A stretch of DNA of 20,514 nt from Phoronis australis (GCA_002633005.1 NMRA01000599.1:1-20514), one strand, 5' to 3'; shown: positions 7,427 through 20,514, counted from the stretch's first letter. Notes: generated by a model from the sequence alone, not told the origin. Program-made: numbers and translations.

Positions 7427-10400
7427 ACAGATTTTTACTCTTGTAACTTATCAACAAGGGGGACTGGTATTGTTTTTAACGTTTCACTAGTTGTTTAATG
7501 TAGTAAGAACTTGAGATTTTATGGCCAGTACCTTTTTGTTGAACTTTGGGCTGTGGGTTTGAAAATTTTAGTGCAACTTGTATTGGTCTACAAGGAAGCA
7601 GATGCCCAGCTTAAGGACTGGAGAGGAAGTCTTGCATAATAGCAAGTGCATGCTATTGACTGGAGTGGATTTGTCTTGGTGCTGTTTGACAGATACTGAT
7701 TGTTGAAATTCTTCACAAAACACTTCACACAATTGTGTATCCCTATTCAGGTTTCACCAACATTTCTGGGAAAGGAACTGCACATGGCAAAGACTGCTAG
7801 CCAGTTTTAACTGAACTGCTGATGGGTGAACTTGAGACTGCGCTATATTGATTTTCCTTCTTGACTTGTGCAGGGAAAGCTAATCGAAAAACAATTTCCA
7901 TTTGCAGCATTGGTTGATAGTCTGCATGCTTTGTTGCCAAGACTACGAAATCCCTGTGGGATTATGATAAACTTGTATTCTAAACGCTTGAACGGACATT
8001 GTGGACACTGCCTCATGAGATTGTGACAAACCCATGAAGTCTTTCATTCAGTTTTGATAAAGTATGATTTTCCGTGTTCATCGTTGGAGTTTTTATAAAA
8101 TAAATGTATTTATTTTGAGCTATGATGTTCTTTTCGAGTCAGCTATCAGTTGATGAGATGTCTACCTGCTGCTGTGCTCAGGGCTTTATTTATTTCTTTT
8201 AAAGTAGAGATCTTAATCTCCTGCAACAAAATGTGCCAAGTCACAAAATCTATGTTGCGGCATTACCAAACTGAAAGAAAACTAATATGTCTTATAATGC
8301 ATGATATTTGTATCCAAAGTTCAGGGTTTTTAAAGAGCACCAAATTGTCAAATTCTGTTTTGGTTTATGCTTCCTTTTCTGACCGTGAGACCTTGTTTGT
8401 GACGTTCATAGAGACAATTGCCCTGTAGTCCATACAGGCAATGCATTTACTGGCACCTGGTCTGCATAGTCCAGGGGATGGAAAAATCTATGTCATAAAA
8501 ATGTATGGGCGTTACAGGAATGTAGTTTTATCACTTGAAACCATGATAAAATGTCCAGACAGCTGCCAACTCCACTTGAGGTCTTGCACTCATTACAAAT
8601 CCTGTTTGAATGCTTTGGAATGCAGTGAAGCGTTGACACAAAATTTGCCTGTTACAAAGACTCCAGCACTTGTCTTGGTTCAAGCCACAAATGTGGTGGT
8701 GTTGTGTTGAACTAGCATTTCCATACTACACCCCAGTTGTGTTGTACAGTAGGGCTGGTAAAATGTGCACGTGTTCCCCATCTTTGACCTAGCTGTTATT
8801 TCATCCTGTGGAATTTTTGTTATTCTAATCCTGTATCTGATGAGCATGCCTGTCAGTGTTGCCTTTGGAAACCCACACAAAGGCTTTTCTTTGCTGAAAA
8901 AAAAGACGTTGTAAGGAGTGGCATAGCTTGCTCATGAAAATACACTTCAGTCAACACATCTGTCAAGGAACAGCTGCAGGCTACATTGAACACTACCTAT
9001 CTTGTTAATGTGGGATGGTATAATAGATTCTGTACATACTCCATTCTGGGAAAAGTTAGAACTGAGGCTGCTAAACCTAGGAGCATTGTGCTAAGTGGAG
9101 TTGCAGAATGTCTAATTCTGTTTGTTTTCTGAGCTCAAGAGTACCAGATTTGTGTGGACAGTAGTTATAATGTGCGTATGTGATGTCATTATTTATAGTC
9201 CTAAACGACTTCAAAAAAGGTCAAGCCTAAATTGTAAACTGGGACGAGCTAGCTGTGTTAGTACTGATGAGTATTCCTGTTGCAGGAATCGGTGAACTCT
9301 GATTGGTCAGTGCTTTTTTATGTGTAATTATCGATAAACCAAAATAAAGATTTCCTTCTCAAAACTTGAGTAAAAACCACGATTTTCTGAGATGGCACTT
9401 CACGGGGACTTGTTTAAAGGAATAAAGTGGTTTTTGGTCATTGTCACCCTGTCCTTTTGCAAGGGAGTGGCTTGTTTTTTGTAACATACAGCAGAAACTG
9501 GGGCGCTGTTCATTGTAACTATCATGCCCATGTTGAATTTATATTCACTGCTTTCTTACACCCATCCAATTAACAAAGTGAGTTTTGTTGAGTATGATAA
9601 ATAGATTTGTTGTTAATAGTTTGAAACACGACATTTTGTAGCTTACAAATCAGCAGCAAATGTTGAAAAATGGCACGAATCTCAATATTTACTAGTGATG
9701 GGCTCATGAACGTAGGGTTTGAAAAGCGACTTTATTTCCCTGACTCTAAAATAACATATTTTACTGGGCTATAAACCTCATTTCATCACAGAAATTGACT
9801 CTTGATTGAGAATACGTTAAGCTATAAAACTGATCTCGGCTTTTCCTAACTCTGGGTGAGAAATGGTTTTTGAGCTTGGAGAAAATGGCAATTTGTTATT
9901 GGTTGAGACCATTCGTGTGGCACATGAGAAGACAAGGTGTAGTGTCTGGTTTCTGCCAATAATGAACTGTCAGCTCTTTTCAAGCCCATGGCATAAATCA
10001 CCTCTCTTTTGACTAAGGAACAAGTTGAGACCAATTTGGCAGTTGTGTGAAGTTAGTTTTTTTGTAATGAAACATAGGTTTATAACAACTGGAGGTGACT
10101 GACATGGGAGTGCATTCATTTTCTGTTTGTAATTTCCTGTGAGCTTTGTGTTGACTTGAACCCCAGATAAAACAGGTCTTTGGCCTCAAAAAATCCGTCT
10201 TATCGGGAAGATTTATTAGGGCCAATTGATCAACACTGGCTGAGTGTGATAACACATGATAAAGTTTTTCCTTTGTCAATAGTGGTTGAAACGTGGGGAG
10301 TGCCCTATCTGGAAATTTCCCCAAGCCCAAACGCTACGTCACATCGTTGGGAGTAAATGTGATGAAACTACACTTGGACTGCGTGCTGGGACGTAACTTC

Positions 10401-13400
10401 ACCTTCAAAGTCATGGCCATCCTTAAAAAAATGTGGGCACGAGGAAATTTTGAATGAAAGGAATGTTTGCTGCTGCAGTTCCAGTGTTCTGCACAACAGA
10501 AAATTCAAAACTCGACTGGAATTACAAAATTCTTGTATGTGTTCAAAAAACCATGTCCATACTATGCGGATTTTGTGTGTTAAGTCTTGGATTAAATGCA
10601 GTGAACTGGTGACAAATGTCCAAAACAAAATGTTTTAATTTGCTGAAGAAACGATTAATGTCCCAGTATTACGGAGTCGTTGCTTAGGTTTTCAGACTTG
10701 ACAAAAGTAAAGCAAACTAGTCACGACAGAATTCAAACTCAGTGCATTGAGTCATAAGGCATTCCTGCCGTAGAGCCCGTATGTTGTAGCCTAGTTTTGC
10801 CTACATATTGCCTTCCAGTTCCTACATAGCCAGTAACCTTTCTCCACTCAGTGCATGGGTGCTTCTAGGGTGCCTTCCCACTTGTTGTTTTCAAAGGTAG
10901 CCTGTTAGGTCCTTTGTAGAGTCTCTCCCCACTAATGGTCTGGTGGAGTGGATTGTGCAATACATCCAAAATCAATATTTCTTAAGCTGTCAATCCTTGT
11001 GCATGCAAGAATATTGACTTAAGGCTAGCTTGACAACAACCAGTATTATAGCGTATTGAGTTTCCATATATTGATCCTGCCTTAAGAACATCTGGGATAG
11101 TATGTCCAAAGCGTTTTACTTCATATGGGGAAAGGTCTCGAGGAGTGCGTGATCGGAGACAATGTAGTACAAATAGTGTTAAAATTGTTTTCCCCATTTC
11201 ATTGCTTCATTTGTTTGCAAATTTGTGGTTTCACGTAGAAGTAAATTTCCCTTAGAATTGGTTAAGAATGCTGACACCATCTCTTTCACTGCTGTCTGTC
11301 TACCCGCACCACTTCACAACCACTGCACTGACAATAAGTCTGTCGGCATGTTACTAGAGAAAACAGTGTTTGTTGGGTGGAAATCTGTGGTTTTGGCAAG
11401 TACTTGATGCCTGTTATTCTTGTCTTTGTTGAGAAGGCTGGTTTTAACCAAAATCAGACTCTGTCAGATCAGATTTCACACCAGACTGGTTTCATAAACT
11501 GCCAACTTAGACGTGTATGAAAAACAACTATGCATGTGTTTTCACTTGCAAGTCGAGCAGAATGACCTTTTTTGCCACAAATATTTCCAGCTGACTGTTT
11601 TTAAACCGGTTGTTGCGGCTAAGTGAAGCTGGACTCCTGTAGATGTTACGTTTGATGTTGGTGGTTCACCGTGGCTGTAAATTCTGTATTCGTCTAGGAG
11701 AAAAGATCTACTATAATAGACAAAAAGCAGGCCAGCCTGAGCTGAGCATGGGTGTTTGAAAAAACACGCAACAAATGGTAGAGGATGGGGATTTATTGAA
11801 CCTATGTGTTTGGAGTTAATATTTGGAATATTGCCTAGATCAGCAGCTGTCAAATTAATAATTGGTGAAAATGGACTCTGGTAAAATCTGAACAGTTTCT
11901 GACAAAAATGATTACCATAATTATCTTTCTACGGTTTTCAAGTGCTTCAAAGAGTGCTGTGAATGGTCAAGTTAAAAAAAGTCTGATGGTGTCTTTAGTG
12001 TAGAGCTTGAAAATGATAAAGCATTCATTTGGTGCAATAAATCTTTGATGGTAAAATGGTAAAATAAGGTTCCACTTGTGTACCATGTTGTGTCCTAAAT
12101 TGGGGAGATTTTAGTGTATGTTCATTTTATTGGTTATGAGTTACAAACGAGTGGTGTGGAGAACTTTAAGTCCTGTTTATAAATTCGCGATCTGCAGGGT
12201 GTGGTTGGTTAAAATTATTGTTTTGGAAATTTGGCTGCAGTTGACAGTTAGGAATAAGAGAAATGAAGACAAAATGGTCATCAGTTCTGTGCACTGTGAT
12301 GAAACATGTTTCTGACTGCAGGTCCGGTAAATTCTCCCAAACTGGATATGGTGCATTATCAACTTATTTAACCCATGTGTTTATAATGTAGTGTGATAAA
12401 GCAATGGCTTTTGATGCTAAAATTCACGAGTTGCTGTCTCATGGGCAGCACAGCACAGAAAAAGTGGTGGGGCTATAGCGTCCCAGCCCCCTATGGTGTT
12501 CCGCCCATGTTTCTGCATCTTGTATATACACATGTAGTATGATGTTGTCGAATAGTGAAATCACCAATTTCAGGCAAGTGAAATTTTGTCTGGTTTCTTC
12601 ATTATTGTTGAATGGCACTACAGCAATGCTTCACCATTTTTCTAGCTCTGTACAATAATTACCATCAGACAACATTTTGAGAGGTTGTGGGAGTTTGCGA
12701 ACTTTAGAACTAAAAGCTCTTGAGAATGAAAACAACTTGGTTAATAATGGCTAACAGTGGCCAACAATGGCTGTAATGGCAAGTATTTATGTCCAATATT
12801 GTTCTGTATTGATTCTTGTTGAATTGTGCTTGTTTTGAACTCAATGTTGCCCAACTTAGTGATATGGCTGAACTGGGTGTGTTGGTAGATGGACTTTTCA
12901 ATCGATAAATTAGTTTCAACTGGCTGCTGTTGTGACTGAATTACCAACATGTTTATGGCGGAAATAATGACTTGTTTCCTGAACAAAATGAGGTTAATAA
13001 ATAATGAAATGGGCAAACCAAGGGATCAATAAACCATTGTGGATGCCATTTCCAATACTCTATTTTGGTTGAGGAGGCAATTTCCAATGCTTCAAATCTT
13101 GGCAGGCGGATCTTGGTTGGCTTAGCTGTGGTTTTGTTTATGTTGAGTAGGTTGTCCAGACCAATTTGGCTTCTGAGCATGTTTCCTACTTCACTGCGGA
13201 GGTCAGAAGGTCACATACTATGAGCTGGGTCACAGCTGTTGCCAGGCGGCTTGTGGTGGTTTATATTTTCACCAAATGAGTTGAGTTAGCTTCAGGCTGA
13301 TTAATTTCTGGGAAAGCTTCTAACTTGTTGTTTATCCCTAAGTATCCAGAAGATAAATGTGGTTAATGTTGCTTCCTTGCTCACCTCTTCCCATCGCAGG

Positions 13401-14786
13401 TGACTAGACAGAGTTGTGATGTGGGGGTTGAAAAGAGTTCTCACATTAATCCCTTTTTCACCTGGGGCCTTTGGGGAAACTGAGAAGCTAGAATTGATGG
13501 TCACTGGTTTGAAGTTCAATTTTTGGTTATGATAACAATTCCTGTTCCAGTGATTGAGTGCTAAGTTTGAACTGTCAGCCTGAGGCTAAGGGTGTTTTAA
13601 CAAGGTGCAAAAGTGACTGTGAAATGAATTCCCGAAACGTGTTGGAATGAATATGTAAAGACTAATATCCCTTAGGTCCGCTGGGGTTGTAGGAATGTTT
13701 TGGAAGCAGCTGACTAAAAAACGAATTACTGCAATTTGAAGGTGGGTAAAACTATACCCTAGTTGTGAATCATAGATAACGTACTTTGAATTATTCTCAT
13801 ACTGCATACAAAATTATATCGAACCTTATCTTAAGTCACATATGGGTACTTTGGTTTCTATGTACCAACTGCTTAAATTACTCTTGGGCTTGGCACTAGC
13901 ATCGTTTTATCTGAACTGATCACATCAATCCATAATCTAAAATTAGTGCTTGCTGGACTTAACATGACCTGGGGATAGTTTTGAACCTTTACCAGTATAT
14001 CACCTGCTCAGACTTAAAACACAGTTCTGAAAAGGGATCTGGTGTCTCCTGTGGTGTGTGCATTAATACTCTTGTCTTGTGGCAGTATTGATTTTTCACT
14101 TCTTCCTCTTGAGAAGTAATTACCGGTTGCCATGGTGTTTCCTTGACAATGAGCAAAAGAAAATTGCTGCTGGTTTGTTCCTTGATGTCGTGTGCCTGGT
14201 GCTATTAATGATCTGGTTGGATTTTTATTCAATTTCTGTAGTTGCTAAGATTTCTCCGATTGACGCTGTCTTTATTTGAGCTAGTTACGTTGAAACATGA
14301 CCCTGCTTAACGGTGATTAAATGAAAAATTGCGCAGCATTTAATCGGATGCCTCTATATATTAAATATATGAATGTTTGGTGCTGTTGCAATTATTGATT
14401 GAATGCACTCATTACACAAAGGTTCGCATTTATGGTGTCTCCTTGTAAAGAAATTTTGAAAATTAGGGTTTAAGTTCATGGTCCTAACAAAAGTCGGAGG
14501 TAAACAAAACAACTTTCCTGGATAAATATTAGACTGACACATTTGATTTTTACTATTTTTGTTTTCTTGCCATAACACTGCTATTCCCCTGTTCGGTGTA
14601 GTTTGGGGTCAGTGGGAAACCGTGACAAATTCTTCTCAAAATAGGTGGATTGGACTACAAAGTTGCACAATGTGAAGGATCAACTCCACTCTGACGGGAG
14701 CAATAGCTAGAGATCGCAAGGCAATTGATAATGCGAATCAACTATGCTACCTGGTGTTTAATCCCTAGAACTTGCTGTAACTGTGA

Positions 14787-14996
14787 TGCTATTATGGAGG
14801 AAGAGTTAGTGGGGAAGGTAAGGGGAATTGTGATGGAGTTTCTAAAAGCTGGAGTTTTGATGATGAGGAAACGACATTAAGGAATCTACAATTGTACCAT
14901 CCGAATTCCATCAGCTTTCCTAGTGTCCGTCCCTTGAAGAAATCTGCTGGTAGGAAGGGAACGAGCCTAGAAAGAAGAGTCTATCGAATGTCATAG
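14787..14996 (+). other. Stop-free stretch with coding-like composition, unrecognised
   Basis: The frame from TGC at 14787 to TAG at 14994 is open for 69 codons and has no early ATG. It starts CYYGGRVSGEGKGN and contains SWSFDDEETTLRNL and RRVYRMS. The same frame is also open before it for about 30 codons (ending at TAG 14766) and after it, separated by stops. The DNA is GA-rich and keeps several CpGs, unlike its surroundings. I found no good phase-2 acceptor in front, so I do not call it a Spen exon. It may be a decayed coding fragment or chance. Confidence 0.2.
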
Positions 14997-16342
14997 TTTC
15001 TGGTATTACCACAGAAAGATATTAGATATTGTATTGCTGGAGTTTTTGGTATCGGCATAGAGTTGGTATCATATTGATAGTTTTAGGTCTTAGCAAAGCA
15101 AGAGAGCAGGTATTGAGTTTTGGTTTCCATATTCGTAAAGTATCGTATCACATTGACGACATCAGTATTGCACTGCTTCTCAAGTGCTTCATTGTATCCA
15201 GCCTAAGTTGGTCAGATAAGTTAGTGGCAGCATCCTGATATCACATCACTGTTATCTGGCCTGTTGCCTAACACTTGCTGCAGCCTAGACAGCATGGCCT
15301 TTGTCTGAGAAAAAGTGGGTGGGAGCATTAGCATAGAGAGGACCTGGGAACCTTATGTTTGTCTTACACAATTCTCATGGTCAGATTGATATGAAGTTCA
15401 AACATGACCTTTATATGCGATGGTGAGTGGTTTCCCTGAAGCCGCTTATTTAGGAGCAGGCCTGTTCACTGTTTAGCATTGCTGGTCTTTGTTGTTGGCA
15501 TTTAGTTGACTGGAAATTAACATTTAAGTATTTCCACAAACATCCAATGAGAATAAGACATTTTGAATAAACAAGCTGTACAAGAATGTGTTTTTGCGTT
15601 TAATTGTTTCTTGGGAATTGAGCATTGCACTGTGGTGTAAATGTAAGCAGTTCCATACATGTCTTGTGAGGTTTGCCTATCTAATGTCTTGCATTTTGCT
15701 GGTATTGATATTTCCATCCCGTTGGGTTTCATAGATAATGCGCATTGATTTTATGCCAGGGCTTAGATTGCTGCACGCAGCCAAACCTTGGCTTAGCAGT
15801 TGCTATCGATTTTGCTTCAATGTCAGCATTAGTGGATGTGGATATGATCAGCATGGAAGGTCTGTGGTAGAAAATAGCCAACATACAGTCATTAAGCTCA
15901 GCCTTTCTGTTGTTAAGTAGCACATCAATCACCCTGTGTTATATGAAGCTGTCTGTTGTAGGGCTATTAAACTATTGCTGGTTTTTGCTGAAGCTGTGAC
16001 CCTTGCTATGTGAAGTGGTGAGAAATAAAATTTGTAGCGTTGGGGGAAGATTTGTGACTCTCATTTCTTTGTATTGCTTTTTTACTACAGTCATTGCTCA
16101 TTGTGTTTATGCTTGAAAAGAAAAACTCATATTTGTCAATTCGGGTCACATTGTGGCACAGAAGTAGAATTTCTCGTTGTCTCTTGTTCATTGTCTCTTT
16201 TTCATTAAAATGAACATGAAGAAAGTGTTGCTTTATTGTTGACATTTGTTGAAAGACAATCATTTGGTAAAATCTTCAACTTCTGTTGGCTTATGTTAAG
16301 CCTTCGAAATATGAAATGGGATAATTGTTTTGTGCTGATATT

Positions 16343-16458
16343 TACGGTAATGGTCTGATATAACGTGCTTGAATTTTGAGAACCAGTTTTCTCCACTGAA
16401 TAACAGGCATCAAACTGGTTCTCAAAATACAGGCACGTTATGTCAGACTGTTGCCATA
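16343..16458 (+). repeat. Long near-perfect hairpin in intron 2
   Basis: The arms are 16343-16389 and 16412-16458, with a 22-nt loop at 16390-16411. As sense-strand RNA, 40 of 47 positions are Watson-Crick pairs, 5 are G-U wobbles and 2 are mismatches (A16372/A16429 and C16345/A16456). The 17 pairs next to the loop are perfect. No bulge is needed. The size suits a miRNA or hairpin-siRNA precursor; a small foldback transposon (MITE) relic is the main alternative, though I saw no clear target-site duplication. It would be transcribed as part of the Spen pre-mRNA. Confidence 0.85.
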
Positions 16459-16639
16459 TTTAGTCCAATATAATTGCCATGCTATAAAGTATGTGTATAT
16501 TTATCTACCTGATCTCTTTGCTATTTAGTTGATTATGATTTGCGTTTTCTTCTTAAGTGTGATGAAATGAAATTTAGAAAGGTGTGTATTTTTTGTAAAA
16601 TGGGAGGGGTTTTGACTAAAGATACACACTGTTGTCATC

Positions 16640-16763
16640 ATGCAATAAAACCAACCAACCAAGCATTACAATAAAAATCATGTGACCAACATTACAAACC
16701 ATCCACTGTCAACTAACTCTGACTGTGTCAATAACCCAGTCTAACTGCCATCCACTCTCAGTT
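16640..16763. other. Short segment with reversed strand composition
   Basis: The surrounding intron is T- and G-rich on the sense strand, but this piece is A- and C-rich (CCAACCAACCAA, many CCA and ACT words). CCATCCACTSTCA recurs at 16699-16711 and 16748-16760 (offset 49), and ACCAA(G)CATTACA also appears twice near 16656 and 16686. It may be a small insertion in the opposite orientation. Confidence 0.3.
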
Positions 16764-17177
16764 CATATCGATCGCATTGAGGAGGCTGTTCTGTCATAAC
16801 AGTCGTTCTTGCCAAACTAAGTTGTGTGTATCAAGTCTCTGTCCTCTTTGGCCTCGAGCTGTTCCTGCCTGTGTGTGCTTCACGCAAACTGCCATTCTGT
16901 GGCTTTGACCTTGGCTGAAGGTTTTTAAGCCCTTCTCTCAGTGGAGTCTGGCGCTCATATTCTGATCGAGAAGCCTGAGGCTGAGTCATACATACTAACA
17001 GCAGTCACGCCACGTCACTGGTGAGACTATATTATTGTATCGCCAGTTGGTCAATATCTCTTGATAACAATCCACTCTGTATATGTGTGCATTCATGTGA
17101 TCTGTGTATATGCAGGCAGTGGCAGCAAGCCTTACTGGGCTAACAGGGATATACTGTTGTATAAGTCTTGAGTGAGT

Positions 17178-17208
17178 GTGTGCATAGATACTAGTAGTCT
17201 ATGCGTGC
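17178..17208 (+). repeat. Small hairpin, 11-bp stem
   Basis: GCATAGA (17182-17188) pairs with TCTATGC (17198-17204) across a 9-nt loop. Four more pairs, three of them G-U, extend the stem outward. It is short enough to be chance. Confidence 0.4.
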
Positions 17209-18109
17209 TGTTAGTCCGTGTTCCATGTCACTGAGATATGTGGGTGACGCAGCATAAATCTCATTAGGAATAATAAGGGATTGCCGATAACCTGACATTC
17301 AAATGAATGCAACGTTTATCTAAGCTCAAGTAGCGTGAAGGGAACTGCAGGAGAACGTGCATTTGTGACTTGGTGGCGATTATATTCAGTAATGGTAATC
17401 TAACGAGAGATGGATGACGGGGGTCAGCCTAAGGTTCGTGGTATTGCTTTTGTTATTGTTTAATTCAGTCGAGGTTGATTTTTTGTGTTTTGTGTTTCTC
17501 AGTTGTTGGTGCTTCAGAAGGCGATCCTTTGATGTTGGAAGTTTTGAGTGCAGTTCACAATAACTTATTAAGGTTCGTGTTGTCTCAACCACCGCCTTGT
17601 TTACACATGGTGTTTATGTTTATTTTTATTTATTGAATTGTAGTCTGTGTGTTCAACTTTTATTGATATGGCCTGAGCTCTCAAATTGCGCATTGGGGCT
17701 CAAAATAGATTGGTGATTTAGCTAAATGACGTGTTGTGTGTGCTGTTATGCTGGAACTAATCATGCCGGTTTCCCATTTGGGATATTGCCCAAGTCAAAA
17801 CTACCATCCATACTCCATTGATTTTATGTTAGCTCTCCCAGGTACTTTGGTTTGAAGGTTAGTGTCGGAGTTGATGTGCGATGGAAGTACTGACTCAGAG
17901 TTTTTAAAAGGAGTATGTAAAAGAAATACTTCCTTTCTCACTTTAAAACAATGATGTAATGTAACACATCACCCAGAATGTCAGCTGTGAAAACCCACCT
18001 CTTTTGATGGGGCTATCCAGCCTGTCCAAGCTTTGGCTACTGTACATGTCAAAAGTATTCAGACAATATTACCCCAAACTCCCTTGTCAGATTTGTCTTT
18101 TCTTATGAC

Positions 18110-18475
18110 CGAGGATGAAACGAAATTAACGGGAAAGTTAGCCTGTAATTAGAATTTTGCCGCCCTCGTGGTTATTAACAGTAATTTTGGACGTCATGGC
18201 AGGAAAACAATATTTTGTCTTTTACTGAGCTTTCACTAGTTCCGGTGATAATTATAACCAATGCTATCGTAACCGAGAAAAGTTTCAGTCAAGTTTCATA
18301 ATTCGGTAAATTTGTTCGTATCTCTCGATTTTCATACTCGGGTTGCCAGAAAGTTGTAACAAAATGCAACCTAAATACGGCAGTAAACTTGGATTCTGCT
18401 GAAGAAACTAACTCTGATACGTTATTCGTGGTGTTTTTTGAAGAACTGACAGTTCGTTATTGTTCGAGACCGTGC
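18110..18475. other. CpG-retaining island inside intron 2
   Basis: I counted 19 CpG in 18061-18480, about tenfold more than in a typical piece of this gene body such as 4201-4560 (2 in 360 bp). The G+C content is not high. No coding exon was recognised; the 84-codon open frame that begins at 18460 resembles no known protein. The island could be an unmethylated regulatory element, an alternative promoter or a recent insertion. Confidence 0.5.
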
Positions 18476-20067
18476 TGGTCCACAACAAGTCAACTTGTGG
18501 AGACTTGGTGCAGTTCTTTCTCAGCCCACAAATGACAAATATTTTAACTAAGGAACAATTTGAGACGGATTTCTTAGAGTTAAGTGGTCTAAATCAAAAG
18601 TTGGTTGTTGTGGCTAAAGACGGGTATGATATGGCTTTGTGGATGTTACATGTTTGTTTGACAATGGTCTTCTGTGACGATTACTCTGGAAGGGAAATTA
18701 TCTTTCCTGTTTGACGGCAACTTGTTTTAGAATTATGGTACAAACTCATTCCCCTATCTGAAGTCTACAAGTGGAAGTGAGAAAGGGACTTTTAGTTTGA
18801 CACATGTCTCGGCTAAAATAAATGGCAAGAAAATTGCAATTTGCAGTGCACTTCTGATGCCAGAGAATTTTAATGTATTTTTTTGTTTTTTTTTTCAAGG
18901 AAGTTGTAGATAAATGCTGTATTTATCTAACATTTTTGCGCAAACTATGATGATTCCTCACCTATTTGGCTCACAATACGGCAGACAGCAAGAAATTTCT
19001 TTATCAATTTTTTAATAAAATAAGATTAAGGAAATTTTATTCCAGTATTTGCTTGGTTTGTATTGATTTGATGTCAGGGATGGATGATGAAGATACAGTA
19101 TAGTTTCCATCAATTGTATGAAGGAGAGGTAGGCTCTAGCTAGCCTTTGAAAACTTAGAAAAATGACAAATTTGGCCATTTTTTTGTGTGAAATAAGTGC
19201 AGATTCCAATAACTGAAGACTGAATTGCTGTAATTCTGATGACTTTTCCCTCTGACTGAAACTCTTGAAAACAGGAGTGTCTAGGTTTATAGGACCTTTC
19301 ATACTAATGTTGACATTTTGACTTTGGAGAATCGCGATTGGTATGAATGCTTAACTTCGATCCTTGATAGAAGTTAACTGCTCGACTTTGCAGTTAACGG
19401 GTGGAATTAACTGTGGAGGTTTGGTGCTTCGATGAAGTATGAAGGTTAACTTTGGTGTCATCAGAGTGTGGTATTTGATTTTTTCCAACTATCTACCATT
19501 CTACTTCACCATTCTATGACTGCATGCTCCAAATTTCATTTGTCATCCAACCAAATATACTATACTTGAAATTTAAAAGGATTACCCCTGTAAAAACATT
19601 TTCGGAGCACCGTCTTGCAAGAACTTTTGATGACCCACTCACCAAAGCACGATAACTTTGGAGTCTGGTAACTACTGACTTGTTCTGCAAGGTTCAACAA
19701 ACTTAATAGTTTACTTTAACACTTCTCTACTGAGTTGTGTTGATTTGAAAAGGCCTTGGGTTAAACCAAAGTTCTAATAAATTGTGGCTTGTGGTTGTGG
19801 GTAGTGTACTCAAAATGGTTTTGTGTATTCTAATGGTAAACCAAGTGTGACCAATGATATGAGAAGCAAATTTCTAGTGTTGATAACAATCAGTTCTTGG
19901 TACTGCTGGATGTGGTATTTTCTAAATGCCACTGCAGAGTATGTGCTGGTCATGATATTGTAGGCTAGACACCATTCATCATTGTATATTGTAATTCAAC
20001 TTATAACCTCTACAAAATTCAAGACATCATGAAGTCTTAAGACATGCCCTTTGAATATGATATAAGG

Positions 20068-20514
<447 letters not shown>

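Noticed and set aside
9441-9475. Shared words with the exon 2 downstream zone (TGTCACCCTGT near 7333 and 9441; GGGAGTGGCTTGT near 6354 and 9463)
   Set aside because: The matches are 11-13 nt, are not collinear, and do not extend, so they do not establish a repeat.
16540-16590. Possible 24-nt microexon between TTCTTCTTAAG and GTGTGT
   Set aside because: In Spen phase it contains an immediate TGA, and the donor is weak.
18460-18714. 84-codon plus-strand open frame next to the CpG island
   Set aside because: The translation (including TKEQFETDFLELSG) matches no family I know, and there is no fitting splice signal in Spen phase. Its length is compatible with chance.
18877-18960. Strong-looking acceptor (long T tract then CAAG at about 18897-18900) as a Spen exon 3
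   Set aside because: In the required phase 2 the third codon after the junction is TAG, and no donor follows in an open frame.
19012-19302. 96-codon minus-strand open frame
   Set aside because: No recognisable domain and low-complexity hydrophobic ends; it lies antisense in A+T-rich intron DNA.

Overview
This is eukaryotic, animal-type nuclear DNA. It has spliced exons with consensus GTAAGT donors, multi-kilobase introns, a very long GT microsatellite and strongly uneven CpG depletion. There is no bacterial gene organisation. A marine invertebrate is a reasonable guess, based on the split of CpG-rich flank and CpG-poor gene body, but the species cannot be read from the sequence.

The one gene I can support is the 5' end of a Spen-family gene (split ends, also called SHARP, MINT or Msx2-interacting protein) on the + strand. 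Coding exon 1 (2831-2913) begins MVRETRYLWVSNLPEK. It joins in phase 2 to coding exon 2 (6026-6301), and together they encode a complete N-terminal RRM (RRM1). Intron 1 is 3112 bp. Intron 2 opens at 6302 and I found no convincing third exon before the window ends at 20514, so at least 14.2 kb of intron is present. RRM2-RRM4, the low-complexity middle and the C-terminal SPOC domain are not in this window.

Layout: 1-2700 is a gene-free upstream flank that keeps its CpG. It carries a near-perfect 77-bp direct repeat (740-816 and 909-985) and several small hairpins. 2700-2830 is the probable promoter and 5' leader, with an NRF1-type site at 2703-2714 and two short upstream ORFs. 2914-6025 is CpG-depleted intron 1, with a 21-G run next to the only N and an 849-bp stretch with no CpG. 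6302-7440, directly after exon 2, is a CpG-retaining zone with 12 copies of GGAGTA and 6 of GTAAAC, all on the sense strand. 7440-20067 is mostly ordinary TG-rich intron; exceptions are a 116-nt near-perfect hairpin (16343-16458), a small hairpin (17178-17208), a possible decayed coding stretch (14787-14996) and a CpG-retaining island (about 18110-18475). The window ends inside an uninterrupted (GT)n tract of at least 394 bp.

I see no operon, CRISPR array, complete mobile element, tRNA or rRNA. The best candidates for something undescribed are the sense-strand GGAGTA/GTAAAC cluster just past the exon 2 donor and the long intronic hairpin. Both are inferences from sequence pattern and all counts were made by eye.
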